Of a stretch of DNA of 64,000 bases, positions 52,863 to 63,992 are shown one piece after another. The DNA lies in contig NC_092354.1 in NCBI RefSeq assembly GCF_963676685.1, positions 75,405,335 to 75,469,334 of the forward strand, written 5' to 3'. The notes beneath the pieces were generated by a model, which was not told where the DNA came from, did no database searches, and saw only the letters and a list, made by a program, of their open reading frames with translations. This DNA is from Mytilus edulis (lineage: Eukaryota; Mollusca; Bivalvia; Mytilida; Mytilidae). Position numbers and translations under genes: made by a program. Each line of letters starts with the position of its first letter. Within the stretch, counting starts at the first letter, position 1.

Positions 52863-52930
52863 TTTGCAAAGTTTACCACCGTATGGACTTGTTTCAAACC
52901 CGTACTCACAGATCATAGGACAAATGATAC
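52850..52930 (-). CDS. Antistasin-like domain exon 1 (most 5' seen)
   Basis: 81 bp, acceptor CGCAG, donor CCAC|GTAAGT, phase 1-1. Encodes IICPMICEYGFETSPYGG then KLCKCNKP, a slightly short antistasin module. The five coding pieces found (this, 50153, 47599, 47116, 45792) stay in frame to a stop. The 5' end with an expected signal-peptide exon was not found upstream, so the gene is partial. Role as a secreted protease inhibitor or adhesive/shell protein is inference from the domain. Confidence 0.75.
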
Positions 52931-52979
52931 CTGCGATACAAGAACATGAAAAGACAGATATAAATGTTATAAAATAAAC

Positions 52980-53240
52980 CGTTCTAACTTAGTTCAGCAG
53001 ATACATTGTTCGTCAACATTTCATTGGAAAACTTAAAGGAATATTTAATTCCTTAACCAACAGAAAAGAACATTATCAATACACACAATGGCAATAACAG
53101 AACGATTCTATTATAAAAATTACTTTTCTGTTGGTTAAGGAATAAAATAATCCTTTAAGTTTTCAGTCTTTATCACTTTGATTCCAATGAAATGTTGACG
53201 AACAATGTATCTGCTGCACTAAGTTGGTACCGTTTATTTT
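52980..53240. mobile_element. Palindromic MITE
   Basis: Inverted arms: TTAGTTCAGCAGATACATTG and TTAATTCCTTAACCAACAGA on the left, mirrored by TCTGTTGGTTAAGGAAT and CAATGTATCTGCTGCACTAA on the right; loop about 50 bp. Confidence 0.85.
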
Positions 53241-53302
53241 TTTACACATTGAATGTACCTTTGATATCTTTCGCCTCAATTTTGAATACAACCTTTCAAT
53301 TA

Positions 53303-53455
53303 AGAATTGAATGCTTCTTTTTGTAACTTCATTGGGGTGTCACGCGTTGACCGAAGTACATTTTGTATGAAGCGGAAGCGCTTCATTCTACACATGTGCG
53401 CACGGTCAACGCTTTTACAATCCTATGAAGTTAAAAAAAGAAGCATTCAATACTT
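53303..53455. mobile_element. Short palindromic MITE
   Basis: GAATGCTTCTTTTTGTAACT is mirrored by GAAGTTAAAAAAAGAAGCAT, with GCGTTGACCG/CGGTCAACGC nearer the centre. Confidence 0.8.
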
Positions 53456-54249
53456 ATAATTACATTTTTAGCTAGGATAATAAAAATACTAGAATTTTAT
53501 CATTTTTTTTTATTAATTCACCTGTGCACTTTATTGTGGGACCTCGTGTTATCATGAATGATAAGTTTTATTGTGCAATGCAATTGCTTGAGGAATAACA
53601 CGTGATGTACAGTTAGCCAATCAGAATAAGGTGTTATAATGAAACTACATCTAATGTAATTATTCAAACATTAAGAAATCTGCGGTGTCTGATTGAATTC
53701 GCCTCCTTTAATTAATCAAATATACAGTTGCTGTTGCTATTTGTAAGGTGTCTGTTCGTCTTCAGTGCTATTGAGTCAATCGATTTGTTATCAACGTACG
53801 ATATTGTAGATTGTTTTGATTTTTGATTGAGATATAACAATAGAAAATGGGTGAAAAGAGGGGTACATGTAAATGTACTTTTAGAAAACTTATGTCAAAC
53901 GGGATAAAGCATCTTCATTTTCACGGAAATGTTGTTTACCGTGGCCGGAAATTTGGAACGATCCAAATAAACTTATCGATCCTTTAGATAAACTTATTCT
54001 CAAAGACAGTAATTCGATCTTTGAATATTGTTTTTATAGGTACCACTATTGATTTTGTTATCATTATGTTAAAAGCAAACTAAATATTATGGTTATATAC
54101 ATATGCACGTTTAGGGATCTACAACTTGTCGATACCTGTATCTTGGCATTGCACAAGATCATGCTTTTCTCTGACTGTTTATGCAGTCTTTACACTAAAT
54201 CCATTGGATGTTGGATGTGTACTGATAGACAATTTAGTCTTACATGCAC

Positions 54250-54810
54250 GATTTTAAGTTGTTAGTGGTTTTGAACTAGCTGTCAGTAACTGCGAGTACT
54301 CTCAGATCTGTACTTAGTGTCTATTTGTTGTTGGGATGTACAAGTTACCGGCCACGTTTACTATGTGTTTTTGTTAGAGATGTATTTCTATTTGTATCTA
54401 TCTGATGAGTTGAGTCTTTTTCAACTGATTTTTATAGTTCTTTTGTTCTACTGTTATACCACTGTGCCAGGTTAAGGGGATCCGGCTAACATGTTTAGCC
54501 CGCCACATTCTGTATGTATGTATGTGCCTGTCCCAAGTCAGGAGCCTGTAATTCAGTGGTTGTCGTTAGTTGCTGTGTTACATGCTTGTTTTCCGTTCAT
54601 TTTTTTGTACATAAATTAGGCCGTTAGTTTTCTAGTTTGAATTGTTTTACATTTGTAATTTCGGGGCCTTTGACTATGCGGTATTGGCTTTGCTCATTGT
54701 TGAAGTCCGTACGGGGACCTATAGTTTTTAATTTCTGTGTCATTTGGTCTCGTGTTAATAGTTGTCTCATTGGCAATCACACCACATGATCTTTTTTTAT
54801 ATTTTTGTAA
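54250..54810 (-). repeat. Dispersed repeat R1, longest minus-strand copy
   Basis: Reverse counterpart of 22860-23400 over its whole length, from GCTGTCAGTAACTGCGAGTA to GTCTCATTGGCAATCACACC. Confidence 0.8.
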
Positions 54811-54949
54811 AATAAGAAAAATAATGGTCATATTAGTTAGATGGTTAACAGATATCGACTATGTCTTTGCCTTAATTTCAGGAAAATGGAGATTAACTAA
54901 AATATTACCTCAACTATTGACTAACCTAAATATCAAGTTTGAAATCTAG

Positions 54950-56300
54950 CAGTTTCTTAGGTATAACGTTATGGTTATTTATACTTTATCCCTCTGGACA
55001 GGGTGATCAATTTACTCTGTGGAATGCTAGTTTATGCATCTATTTCCCGTTGGAATGTTTGGTGAATTCCGATATCTCTTGTTCTAACAGTGCCGCGTAT
55101 TATGCATGCTGACGAACTCGATCGGCATGTCTCTGAACAATTTGAATGTGGTTTTTTCCAAGACAAACTATTTGTCCAATGTCCAACATGTATTTCTCTA
55201 CCCAATGGAAAACAGAACGACCTTTCCTTCATCAGGGTATTTACATCCTGAACATGAATGGCATAATTACCAAACACTATTTGCAAACAATAATGAGTCA
55301 ATCTAATTTATGCATTTTTGAAATATATAACGTGTACGTTTAGAAACCAGGGAACGTTGACTGATTTTACTATCGTTGATCTGTAATTATTTGAATCATG
55401 TCTGGGACAAGCCAAAATATTAACATGACTAGCTTAATAACTATTAAAGATAAAATAAGATGTCCCCATTTACACATGTGTTAAGTTAGGGTGCATGCAA
55501 ATCTGCTTTTATTTAGTTAATGACTAAACATGTAGTGTATTATTACAGTTTATAATCATTTACTGTAAGTAAAGTTTTTAAATCAAGAATCCATTAGCAG
55601 CAGCACTTAATCAGGATTCTATAAGGTTTAGTTTGCCAAGTTCAACGCGCCCAAAAGGATGTTACTGACATTAAAAAAAAGCGTTTTTCATGATTAATAG
55701 ACTGAATATAATAAAAAAAAAAGATATTGGATATTCTCCCCGGTATTTGGTCTTATCTCGCTCAAGCGCTTAGCTGATCTTTTAAAATCATCTACATCTA
55801 TATCAGTTTAGCGCTTAGAACCTCAGTTTTCTCCGGCGAAAATCCAGCTGAATTCACCAAAGAAATTACTGAGGGGAGGAGGTGGGTAGTATATCAGGTT
55901 AGTGTATCTCTGTTCACAAAATTCAAATTTGTGGACCAAATTATATAATTTTATATTCACTACGTTACACTTACCTGATAGGTTTACATAATTGGATACA
56001 TCCGGAACTCAAAGCAGAAATTTGTTCTGTGGTTGGTAAAACATTCTTGTTCAATTTATATATATACACTGTACATTTTTAAAACAATAATATCACTCCT
56101 CCTCTTCTCCATGTAAAATATCACCCATTATTTACCCTTATATTCAAATGAATATTCTGTTGTTCTTTCATTCAAACACGTTTTAGTCTATATTCGTCAT
56201 CTAAAAATCCATCGCATCTCGTCGGAAAAGAGAATTTCAATATCTATATATAATATACATGAATGTACAATATTTAATGTTTATTTTATTTATGTTTTCT
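54950..56300. other. No supported gene
   Basis: Open frames at 55032-55301 (minus) and 55106-55343 (plus) overlap each other and show no family motif that I can defend; IIRGTVRTRDIGIHQ in the minus frame only loosely recalls Tc1 helix-turn-helix sequence. The end nearer 56300 is probably the 3' flank of the DIRS-like element. Confidence 0.35.
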
Positions 56301-56318
56301 TTCTGTTTTCTTCAACAA

Positions 56319-57287
56319 TTAAGATAAAACGCTCGGTTCTAGATTTCTCAAATAGAATTTCGTGAAAGTAGACTCTCTACACCAGTCTGCTGCCTCCATG
56401 ATGGATTTCAAAGATAAACCATTAAATACGGCCCATGAAGGACCAATAGCTCTTGTACTATGCGCCTTGACAGACTTATTTTTGTCATTATATGCCTTTT
56501 GGATAGTTTGGACAATCCAATTCGAAATTGTCTGACTAGAGACCGGGTTGTGCGGACTATTTACACTCAAAAACAGTTTACGAATACTTCTGTCACAATT
56601 ACGGAAGTTATCTATCATTTTCAAATAATAAAACAATGACCTTTCCGGATTCAATAATTCGTTGTCCTTAAAACTTGGAACAAATATTTTTGAACAATCA
56701 TGTCCAGGACGATCCTGCTTTGAAAGGCCTTCTCTAATGAAAAACACACCAGTACTATGTACACTAATATTACCATCTCCTATTTTCAATGCTTGAAGAT
56801 CACTACAGCGTCTGAAAAGAGTTATAGCAAAAATAGTTTTCCAAGTTACATATTTTAAAACACTGTTTTTCATTGGTTCAAACGGACTTTTTTGTAACAT
56901 GTCTAAAACTTTCAGAAGATCCCATTCTGGTAAAAGTTTAATTTTAGGTGGTCTTGAATTGAATACACCTTTTAAAAGTCTTATTATGTAAGGATGTTGG
57001 CCTACATGAATTTTTGCTATGGGCGGTAACACTGTAGATAACATGGACCTATATCCAGCTATTGTTCTATATTGAAGTCCCCTAGTAAACAGACCTGTCA
57101 AAAAATCTGCTACCTCTGTCAAAGAGGCAGTATAGGGATCAATTTCCCTTTCATTACACCAGCTACAGAATTTTTTGAATTTACCAAAATAATCTTTTTG
57201 AGTTTCTGCCCTCCATGAGGCAGACACTAATTGTCTAGTGTCCTTAGAAAAGCCTCTCTTTTTAAAGAGTCTGTTGATAGAAGCCAT
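56319..57287 (-). CDS. DIRS-type tyrosine recombinase
   Basis: 322 residues, uninterrupted. Core-binding N-terminus, then catalytic residues Arg160 (LFRRCSD), His276-x-x-Arg279 (HSTRA), Trp302 and Tyr312 (TFTKFYLR). This is the integrating enzyme of DIRS-like retrotransposons, used instead of a DDE integrase. It overlaps the RNase H frame by 61 bp in another frame, as usual for these elements. Being open while RT is broken, it may be only accidentally intact. Confidence 0.9.
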   Translation of the reverse strand: MASINRLFKKRGFSKDTRQLVSASWRAETQKDYFGKFKKFCSWCNEREIDPYTASLTEVADFLTGLFTRGLQYRTIAGYRSMLSTVLPPIAKIHVGQHPYIIRLLKGVFNSRPPKIKLLPEWDLLKVLDMLQKSPFEPMKNSVLKYVTWKTIFAITLFRRCSDLQALKIGDGNISVHSTGVFFIREGLSKQDRPGHDCSKIFVPSFKDNELLNPERSLFYYLKMIDNFRNCDRSIRKLFLSVNSPHNPVSSQTISNWIVQTIQKAYNDKNKSVKAHSTRAIGPSWAVFNGLSLKSIMEAADWCRESTFTKFYLRNLEPSVLS

Positions 57288-57950
57288 ACAGTTAGATTGA
57301 ATATTTCTGGATTGGGATGATACATCCTTGATTCTGGCTGGTGTGAAAGATTACTTTTGATTGGAATATTTAAAGGGTAATCTACTAGAAATTTCAACGG
57401 GTCTGGGTACCATGGTCTTCTTGGCCAATGTGGTGCTCTTAGAAGAATTTGACACCTGTATTGGGACATGTGTTGTAGCATTTTTGGAATTAGGCATATC
57501 GGAGGATATGCATACCCGAACAGATTCTGACATGGAATTGACAGTGCGTCTAGAGCATGAACTTGGTCGTTAGGGAACCACGTGCAAAAAATCTGAGTTT
57601 GTTTGTTGTGGATTGATGCAAACAGATCTATTATTGGTGATCCCAACTTTAGGAATATTTTTTGCACTATAGATTTTTCTAGTGTCCATTCTGTGTGTCT
57701 TATTTTGTTTCTCGACAATAAATCCGCTAGAAAGTGTGCTGCTTTCAATTGAATCTTATGATCGATTGCCAAATTCCATAATTCCCAAGTTTTTAGACAA
57801 CAAATCATTGCTTTGGTTCCCCCTTGACGATTGATGTATTGTACCACCGTTGAGTTGTCACAACGTATTAATATTTCCCTCCCTACCTCAGTTGGGATAA
57901 GATGTGTTTTATCGTTCTTATCACTGCTTCCATGTCTAAGCAGTTTTTAT
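57227..57950 (-). pseudogene. DIRS-like RNase H and linker
   Basis: The intact frame 57227-57847 contains VQYINRQGGTKAM and then LKAAHFLADLLSRNKI, the later part of an RNase H domain, followed by the DLFASIHNKQTQIFCTWFP region that precedes recombinase in DIRS elements. The start of the domain (TMTTDAS-like, near 58000) lies upstream of stops, so the polyprotein is broken. Confidence 0.75.
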
Positions 57951-58025
57951 TGAATTTCATGTGACCTCCCCAACCCACTTATGTTGAGGCATCCGTTGTC
58001 ATAGTAGCATGGGTTTCCCAATTTT

Positions 58026-58964
58026 TCAATGATCTCCCCTGTTTATGTTGGTTTGATCTAACAACCATTTTAGATGGCTTATTAGATTGCAGTAATTGGG
58101 ACTTTGAACTGATTTCCAAAATTTCAACAGATGTATTTGAACAGGTCTCATGTGTAATCTGGCATTGGGAATTATTTCTAAGCAGGATGACATTATCCCT
58201 AGAAGGTAAAAGAAATGTCTGGCTTTTATTTGATTTTGAAGGATCATTGCAACGATCCCCAGATCCAAAAGAAACATTGCCCCATAGTATGTTATCTGTT
58301 GTGATGGATCCAAAGTGGACTTTTTAAAGTTTATTATGAATCCTAGTTCGACAAGGAGATTGAGTACTAATTCTCGATCTAATATTATTTGACTTTTTTC
58401 CTGATTCAGAAGGAACTAGTCGTCTAGATAGACAACCAGTCTTATGCCCCTTGACCTTAAGTGAGCAGGAACTACTGCAACATTTTTTGTAAAATCTCTT
58501 GGGGCTGAGGTTGGACCGAAAGGTAGAGCCTTGAACTGAAGAGCTCTCCTATTTTTTAGACAAAACCTCAGATATATCTTGTGCGTTTTGTAAATTGGGA
58601 CGTGTACATATGTGTCCTTTAAGTCCAGACTGATTCCCCAATCTCCTTGTTTCACCAGATTGAGAACGGTAGAAAGGGAATCCATTTTGAAATGTTGTTT
58701 TCGGAGATACTTGTTGAGGGGTTTTAAATTTACTACTGGTCTCATGTCCCCTGATTTCTTGGGGACAAGAAAAAATGTGCTGTAAAAACCGTTTTCTATT
58801 TCGTTCAGAGGTACATATTCTACAGCTTCTTTTTGTACTAGCTCTTTTATTTCTGTATCTAAAATATATAGATCTTTTGCAGATACACAGGTTAATTTTA
58901 TTCCTGTGTTCTTTGAAATCTCTAAGAATTCCAGTTTGTAACCCTCTTTGATAACAGAAAGCAC
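58026..58964 (-). pseudogene. DIRS-like reverse transcriptase (broken)
   Basis: 58416-58964 shows RT motifs FYSTFFLVPKKSGDMRPVVN, SLDLKDTYVHVPI, ALPFGPTSAPRDFTK and the catalytic VVYLDD. The codon right after YLDD is TAG; the frame then continues (58026-58410: LVNLLVELGFIINFKKS-like, then DPSQQITYYGAMF). The catalytic Asp pair is present, but the stop makes the gene non-functional unless read through. Confidence 0.85.
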
Positions 58965-59235
58965 CCATTGATCGTCTGTTATTTGTTCTCATTTTTTCAG
59001 AAAATAAATTAGACGTCCCCCAACAGGTATCTCCGGATGACAAGCCATGATATTGCTTACCTTTCAATAGTCATTTTCTCTTTTGGTTTTTTCCCTGGTT
59101 GCACCATGAGGGACGAAAAATAGTTCCCGTTTTCTCAAACTTATTGTCACTCTTGTCAGGTCTTGAAACAGTGCTTGTTCTCTGAAAAGAACGCTAAGTA
59201 CTTGGAGTTGATTTAAAACTGTTCTGATTAACATT

Positions 59236-59475
59236 TTATTTTACACGTTTTGCTTGCCAATCATTAAAAACATTGTTTTTTATTTTACCCAGAAAAGACC
59301 CAGGTTTATTTTCAATATGCAACTCAGGAAGCAATTTCTTAAGTTGTTTGACTTTTTCTATCCTATCTTTCAAGGTTTGTTCAAATTTATCACCAAACAC
59401 TCCACAGCTTGAACAGGTCGAGAACTCTAGATTTTCTGACGTCAGAATATATTTGCATAGTAATTTCAAAAACAC
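59236..59475 (-). pseudogene. DIRS-like Gag fragment, 3' part
   Basis: VFGDKFEQTLKDRIEKVKQL followed by KLLPEL: the conserved end of DIRS Gag (a FG-x-KF motif followed by a coiled segment). It is on the same strand as and just upstream of the RT; its upstream half seems to continue at 63768-63992. Confidence 0.6.
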
Positions 59476-59660
59476 AAGGCCAATATGGCCTTGAAAAACT
59501 GACCAATCGACTCAATGAACTACAATGCATTGTGGGCTACTACGAGTAAACTACTACTTAAAACACGTGGAATTAGTGGGAAAACAGTCAATTAATATAT
59601 TGTCTGGGACTCTCATTACCAAAGTTTTTATTCTGCAAATATATTTAATGTAAAATATAT

Positions 59661-59812
59661 ATAGACAATAACTGTTTAGTGTCTTTAAATATCAGCTGTA
59701 TTTGTACGAGGCTAGGAAACAAGGTGTATGCGAGCTTTTAGCGAGCTACTACACCTGTTTCGAGCCGAGTACAAATACAGCTGATATTTAAAGACACTAA
59801 ACAGTTATTGTC
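59661..59812. mobile_element. Palindromic MITE/hairpin
   Basis: TATTTAAAGACACTAAACAG and its reverse complement form the outer arms, with GTATTTGTAC/GTACAAATAC inward; centre near 59737. Confidence 0.8.
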
Positions 59813-60710
59813 TTTATCCTGCAATTAATTCTGTATATTGTTTGTGTTTTGAAAGACACAAAAACTAACATATTTAGCATTGATTTTCGATTTGTAATCC
59901 CTTGAGGCCCGCGTAGTAATATGATCAAAATCACACATTACGCTGAAGACGGGTTTCGCAAAAAAAGAATCTCGAATGGTCATCAATAATACATCGCTCA
60001 ATGTGAATAATTATCTATTTTAACATAACAACTAATTTCAACAGTAAAAATAAATAACAAAACATTGTCAAATTTGAAACAGAAGTGTACGAGTTGTCCT
60101 ACGCTTCAGACTTGACTTTCACTAAACATGCATGCTGAAATTGACATGGTTGATTTTGTAACACAATCATACACATTCATTGACATTCAAGTTTTGAAAT
60201 CGACAATTGTCATCGTCATTGGAATACAACTGGAATACACATTCTGAGGTCACACAGGTTCAAACAATACTCAGTCCGGCAGTGGGCGGAGCTTTAAAGC
60301 GATATCTGTATAGTATACAGATATAGCATAGCGATATCTGTAGGGCTGTATATGTATAGTAGGACACCCAATTGCAGGATAAAACGTAATCTTCAATTTG
60401 CATGCTCAGATTAAAAAAATATTGTTTATTGGCTTCACGATTCGACTTTCTTTTTCGCCTTGCAAAAGTAGTTGAACCGGTTTTGTGCATTGTTATGAAT
60501 TGAACCAGCATTAATTTCACGACATGACACAGTGAAATATCCAATGAAGTGACCACTGTCCAGTAAGAAAATCATTTGAGCTCTTTTAAACCTGTATAAT
60601 ATTATTGCAAAATCATTTCTGCCTAAAAAAAGACGAAACTTTCATTGAAACACTTCTTTCTGTACTGAATGTGTATTTTTTTTTAACATGACCTGAACTA
60701 ATAGTATTAA

Positions 60711-61395
60711 AGGGGCACTAGCTGTCAAATTCATTGTAACCGATTTGACTCAAATTCTCATATTTGGTTTATAACAATGTAAAACATTTATCCAAACTAT
60801 CAAAAGTCTAAAATAAACAGTTTACAGAGCATGGGGTAGATAATATATAGGTTCGTTTCGTGTGTATTTTAGTCCAGACGCCATCTAATTAACTATCGAT
60901 TTGACCTCAGATGACCATATAAGCGATGTAAACAAAAATAAAGAAACGAATAGATTAAACCAACACGTGCAATTGCATTTTTATAGGTCTGTTTGATTTT
61001 ATTTTATAGATTAAAAATAGATGTTTCTCAATGTTTTTAACCATATAAGAATGATTTTATGTGCATCGAATTAGTAATCAAATGATTTACCGTAGTTTCA
61101 CTTTCATTGTTGACATTCTTTTTCTTTAAATAACCAGTACACGTACAATGCATGCGTTGTCAATCTCTAGCTGGGGGTTAACTTGAAGTTCACATGAATA
61201 CCGGTTAGAATGATGATGACGTTTTCACTTGCAAGTGAATCAGTCAAAAATTATGTTTAATCGCGTATTTCAACAAAATTAAAGGAAATTGATTGCTAAA
61301 AGCAAATTATTATTTCATTATTCCAATTTGATTAATGATTGATCTAAAAAAAATCATACTTTATTTTTTTTATATATATCGTAGCTAGTGCCCCT
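60711..61395. mobile_element. TTAA-flanked MITE (685 bp)
   Basis: TTAA at 60707-60710 and 61396-61399; 13-bp terminal inverted repeats AGGGGCACTAGCT. No coding capacity. Different family from the MITE at 7641-8259 but same target choice. Confidence 0.85.
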
Positions 61396-61439
61396 TTAAG
61401 AACATCATAATATTCAGTATGCTAAAAATAAGTGTTATG

Positions 61440-61605
61440 AAAGCGATAGGGGCAGGTCCAGCCATTTTAAAAAGGGGGGTCCTGACCCTGGACAAAAGGG
61501 GAGGGAGTTCCAACTACATGTCCCCATCCAAATGCACTCATCGTCCAAAAAAAGGGGGTCCATCCCCCGGAACCCCCGCCCCCTGGATCAGCCACTGAGC
61601 AGGTA
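61440..61605. repeat. Short GC-rich dispersed repeat
   Basis: GGTCCAGCCATTTTAAAAAG through CCCCTGGATCAGCCACTGAG; unusually G/C-rich compared with its surroundings. Likely an interspersed repeat, family unknown. Confidence 0.4.
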
Positions 61606-61814
61606 CGGTATATAGCTCAATAAATTTTTTATAATTTCATCCATCGATAATATCCGTTTGTTGCTAATTTTATCACAAAATATACCTCAGAGGTTTTTTT
61701 TATCGTTCGGCTGCTGTCCTGTTGACATATGTCAAATATCTCCAATATTAAAAGTCTCTGGATCATAGTGGGTGCCATATTGCCTATTATTTTTTTTCTA
61801 AAACGTGCTTTGTA

Positions 61815-61990
61815 TATAGAAATAAGAAGATGAGGTATGAGTGCCAAATGAGACATCTTTCCAACAAAGACAAAATTTAGTAAAGTAAGCAGTCATAGGT
61901 CCAATGCTAAAAAGTAAGCTATTAATGACCCAAAAATTACTTGTGTAAAACAATCCAAACAAAAAAAAAACAAACAAAAAAAACCGTACC
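61815..61990 (+). repeat. Dispersed repeat R1 copy
   Basis: AGATGAGGTATGAGTGCCAA and following sequence; ends in an A-rich tract. Confidence 0.7.
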
Positions 61991-62044
61991 CAATTAAATA
62001 TATAAAAAGGACAAGAAATCTATCCCATCAAAAAAAAATATATT

Positions 62045-62325
62045 GTATAGGAGCATGTATTTCAGTGGTTGTCGTTTGTTTATGTGTAACATATTTGTTT
62101 TTCGTTCATTTTTTTTTTATATACATGTAATTAAGGGCCGTTAGTTTTCTCGTTTGAATTGTTTTACATTGTCATATCGGGGCCTTTTATAGCTGACTAT
62201 GTGATATGGGCTTTGCTCATTGTTGAAGGCCGTACGGTGATCTATAAATGTTAATTTCTGTGTCATTTTGGTCTCTTGTGTACAGCTGTTTCATTGGCAA
62301 TCATACCACATCTTCTTTTTTATTA
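62045..62325 (-). repeat. Dispersed repeat R1 copy
   Basis: AGTGGTTGTCGTTTG, TTAGTTTTCTCGTTTGAATT, GGGGCCTTTTATAGCTGACT and ATTGGCAATCATACCACATC mark a good minus-strand R1 copy. Confidence 0.8.
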
Positions 62326-62396
62326 TAGATCCAACGCTGCAATTTTCACAAAACATATCAAATTTTCCACCTTGTCGCAAATACATATGGATAAAA

Positions 62397-62632
62397 TCAT
62401 TACAGCTTATTTTCTAATGCATGTAAAGCAAAACTTTGGTTAGCTTGCTTGCTTTGTTTGTATATTGTACAAAATATAAAATATACAAGTTAAACTATGC
62501 CTATATATATATATATATTGTTTCAAGATGGCAATCTTATTTTCAAAGCTTGTATACACAACTATACAAACAAAGCAAGCAAGCCAACCAAAGTTTTACT
62601 TTGCAGGTTTAAGAAATCAGCTGTAATGATTT
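62397..62632. mobile_element. Palindromic MITE
   Basis: AATCATTACAGCT with GCTTGCTTGCTTTGTTTGTA on the left, mirrored by TACAAACAAAGCAAGCAAGC with AGCTGTAATGATT on the right, around an AT microsatellite. Confidence 0.85.
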
Positions 62633-62924
62633 TATTTAGTTTGACAAATGTCCGAGCCCGTTAAAAAACGAACAAACTGAAACAGTTGCTGACTTCACTA
62701 CCTTCAAAACAAAGGGAACAGTTTGGAAGTCCCATATACTGAAATGTGACCAAGAAAAATACTTATAGATTTTGTTAACACTGCCATGTATGCCATTCAT
62801 TGTGTATTAATTTACGTTTTTTGATTGAGTTAAGTCTGCCAATTGATATTTTATCGTGTGTTTTTCTATGTTGTGATGTTATGCTATTGTTTCAGAAAAA
62901 GGGCGAAGGTCCGCTGCAAATGTT

Positions 62925-63225
62925 TGCACCTGTCCTAAGTCAGGAATCTGATGTACAGTTGTTGTCGTTTGTTTATGTAATATATTCGTGTTTCTCGTTT
63001 TTTTTTTATATAGATTATATATAGACCGTTGGTTTTCCCGTTTGAATGGTTTTACACTAGTAATTTTGGGGCCCTTTATAGCTTGTTTTTCGGTGTGAGC
63101 CAAGGCTCCGTGTTGAAGGCCGTCCATTGACCTATAATGGTTTACTTTTTTTTTTTAAATTGTTATTTGGATGGAGAGTTGTCTCATTGGCACTCACACC
63201 ACATCTTCCTATATCTATGCAAATA
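62925..63225 (-). repeat. Dispersed repeat R1 copy
   Basis: CTGTCCTAAGTCAGGAATCT through GGCACTCACACCACATCTTC; the frames overlapping it are not genes. Confidence 0.8.
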
Positions 63226-63767
63226 TTTCTTCGCCTTTTTTACGAACACAAAATTCAAGGATCCCACATTTGCCTTTTATTATCTATACGAACATTGCTG
63301 TACTCTTGAATATCAGCACCGGCTGTTATCGACGGCTCACTTTAAACCAGTAAGTTTGTCTCATGGGTAATTGTGTTTTTTCGCTGTTGTTTCGTTGCTT
63401 CTGGTGGACAAATTCATGAAATCTCTGTGCCATCATCAAACATGTTAATGGCTATATATCGGGTAATTCAAACCCTTTTTTCTTCGCATAGAAACAACTC
63501 TTCGTTAATCTGAGCATGGAAGTAATACTTTATATCACGAACTATAAATGAGGATACACAAAATGAAAAACTAAGCGAAAATGTGAATCCCGCATTGCAC
63601 GAAAAAATGTGTTGTATTTCAGTAAATAACACGTGTTCTTGGTTGATGTAAACACGTAGTAGTCCATCATGCATTGTGACTCATTTACTGGATTGGTCAA
63701 AAACCTAGGTAAAAATAAATTGCGTCACATGTAAATAAACAATTACATGTGCGAGAACATAAGTATG

Positions 63768-63992
63768 CTAATTTATGCATTTCCATATAAGGTAGTGGTC
63801 CTGACCTGTTGAAAGTGGTAAAGAAATTAAAGAATTTTTAAGTTCTTTTATATCATTTAACCCAGTATCTTCCATTACTAATTTTCTTCTAATAAGGTGA
63901 TGAAAAGCACCTGCTCTTGCAACCTGATCAACACTTTTTGTTGACATAGCAAAAATATCACGGACTTGTTGTACAGCCCTAGTTATATTCAC
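63768..63992 (-). pseudogene. DIRS-like Gag fragment, 5' part
   Basis: ITRAVQQVRDIFAMSTKSVD, then GAFHHLIRRK and ELKNSLISLPLS, the region that in DIRS-type Gag proteins immediately precedes the VFG-x-KF segment seen at 59236-59475. So one Gag gene seems split by about 4.3 kb of MITEs and R1 copies. A host exon cannot be excluded, since the frame ends near a GT dinucleotide. Probably continues past the window end. Confidence 0.45.
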
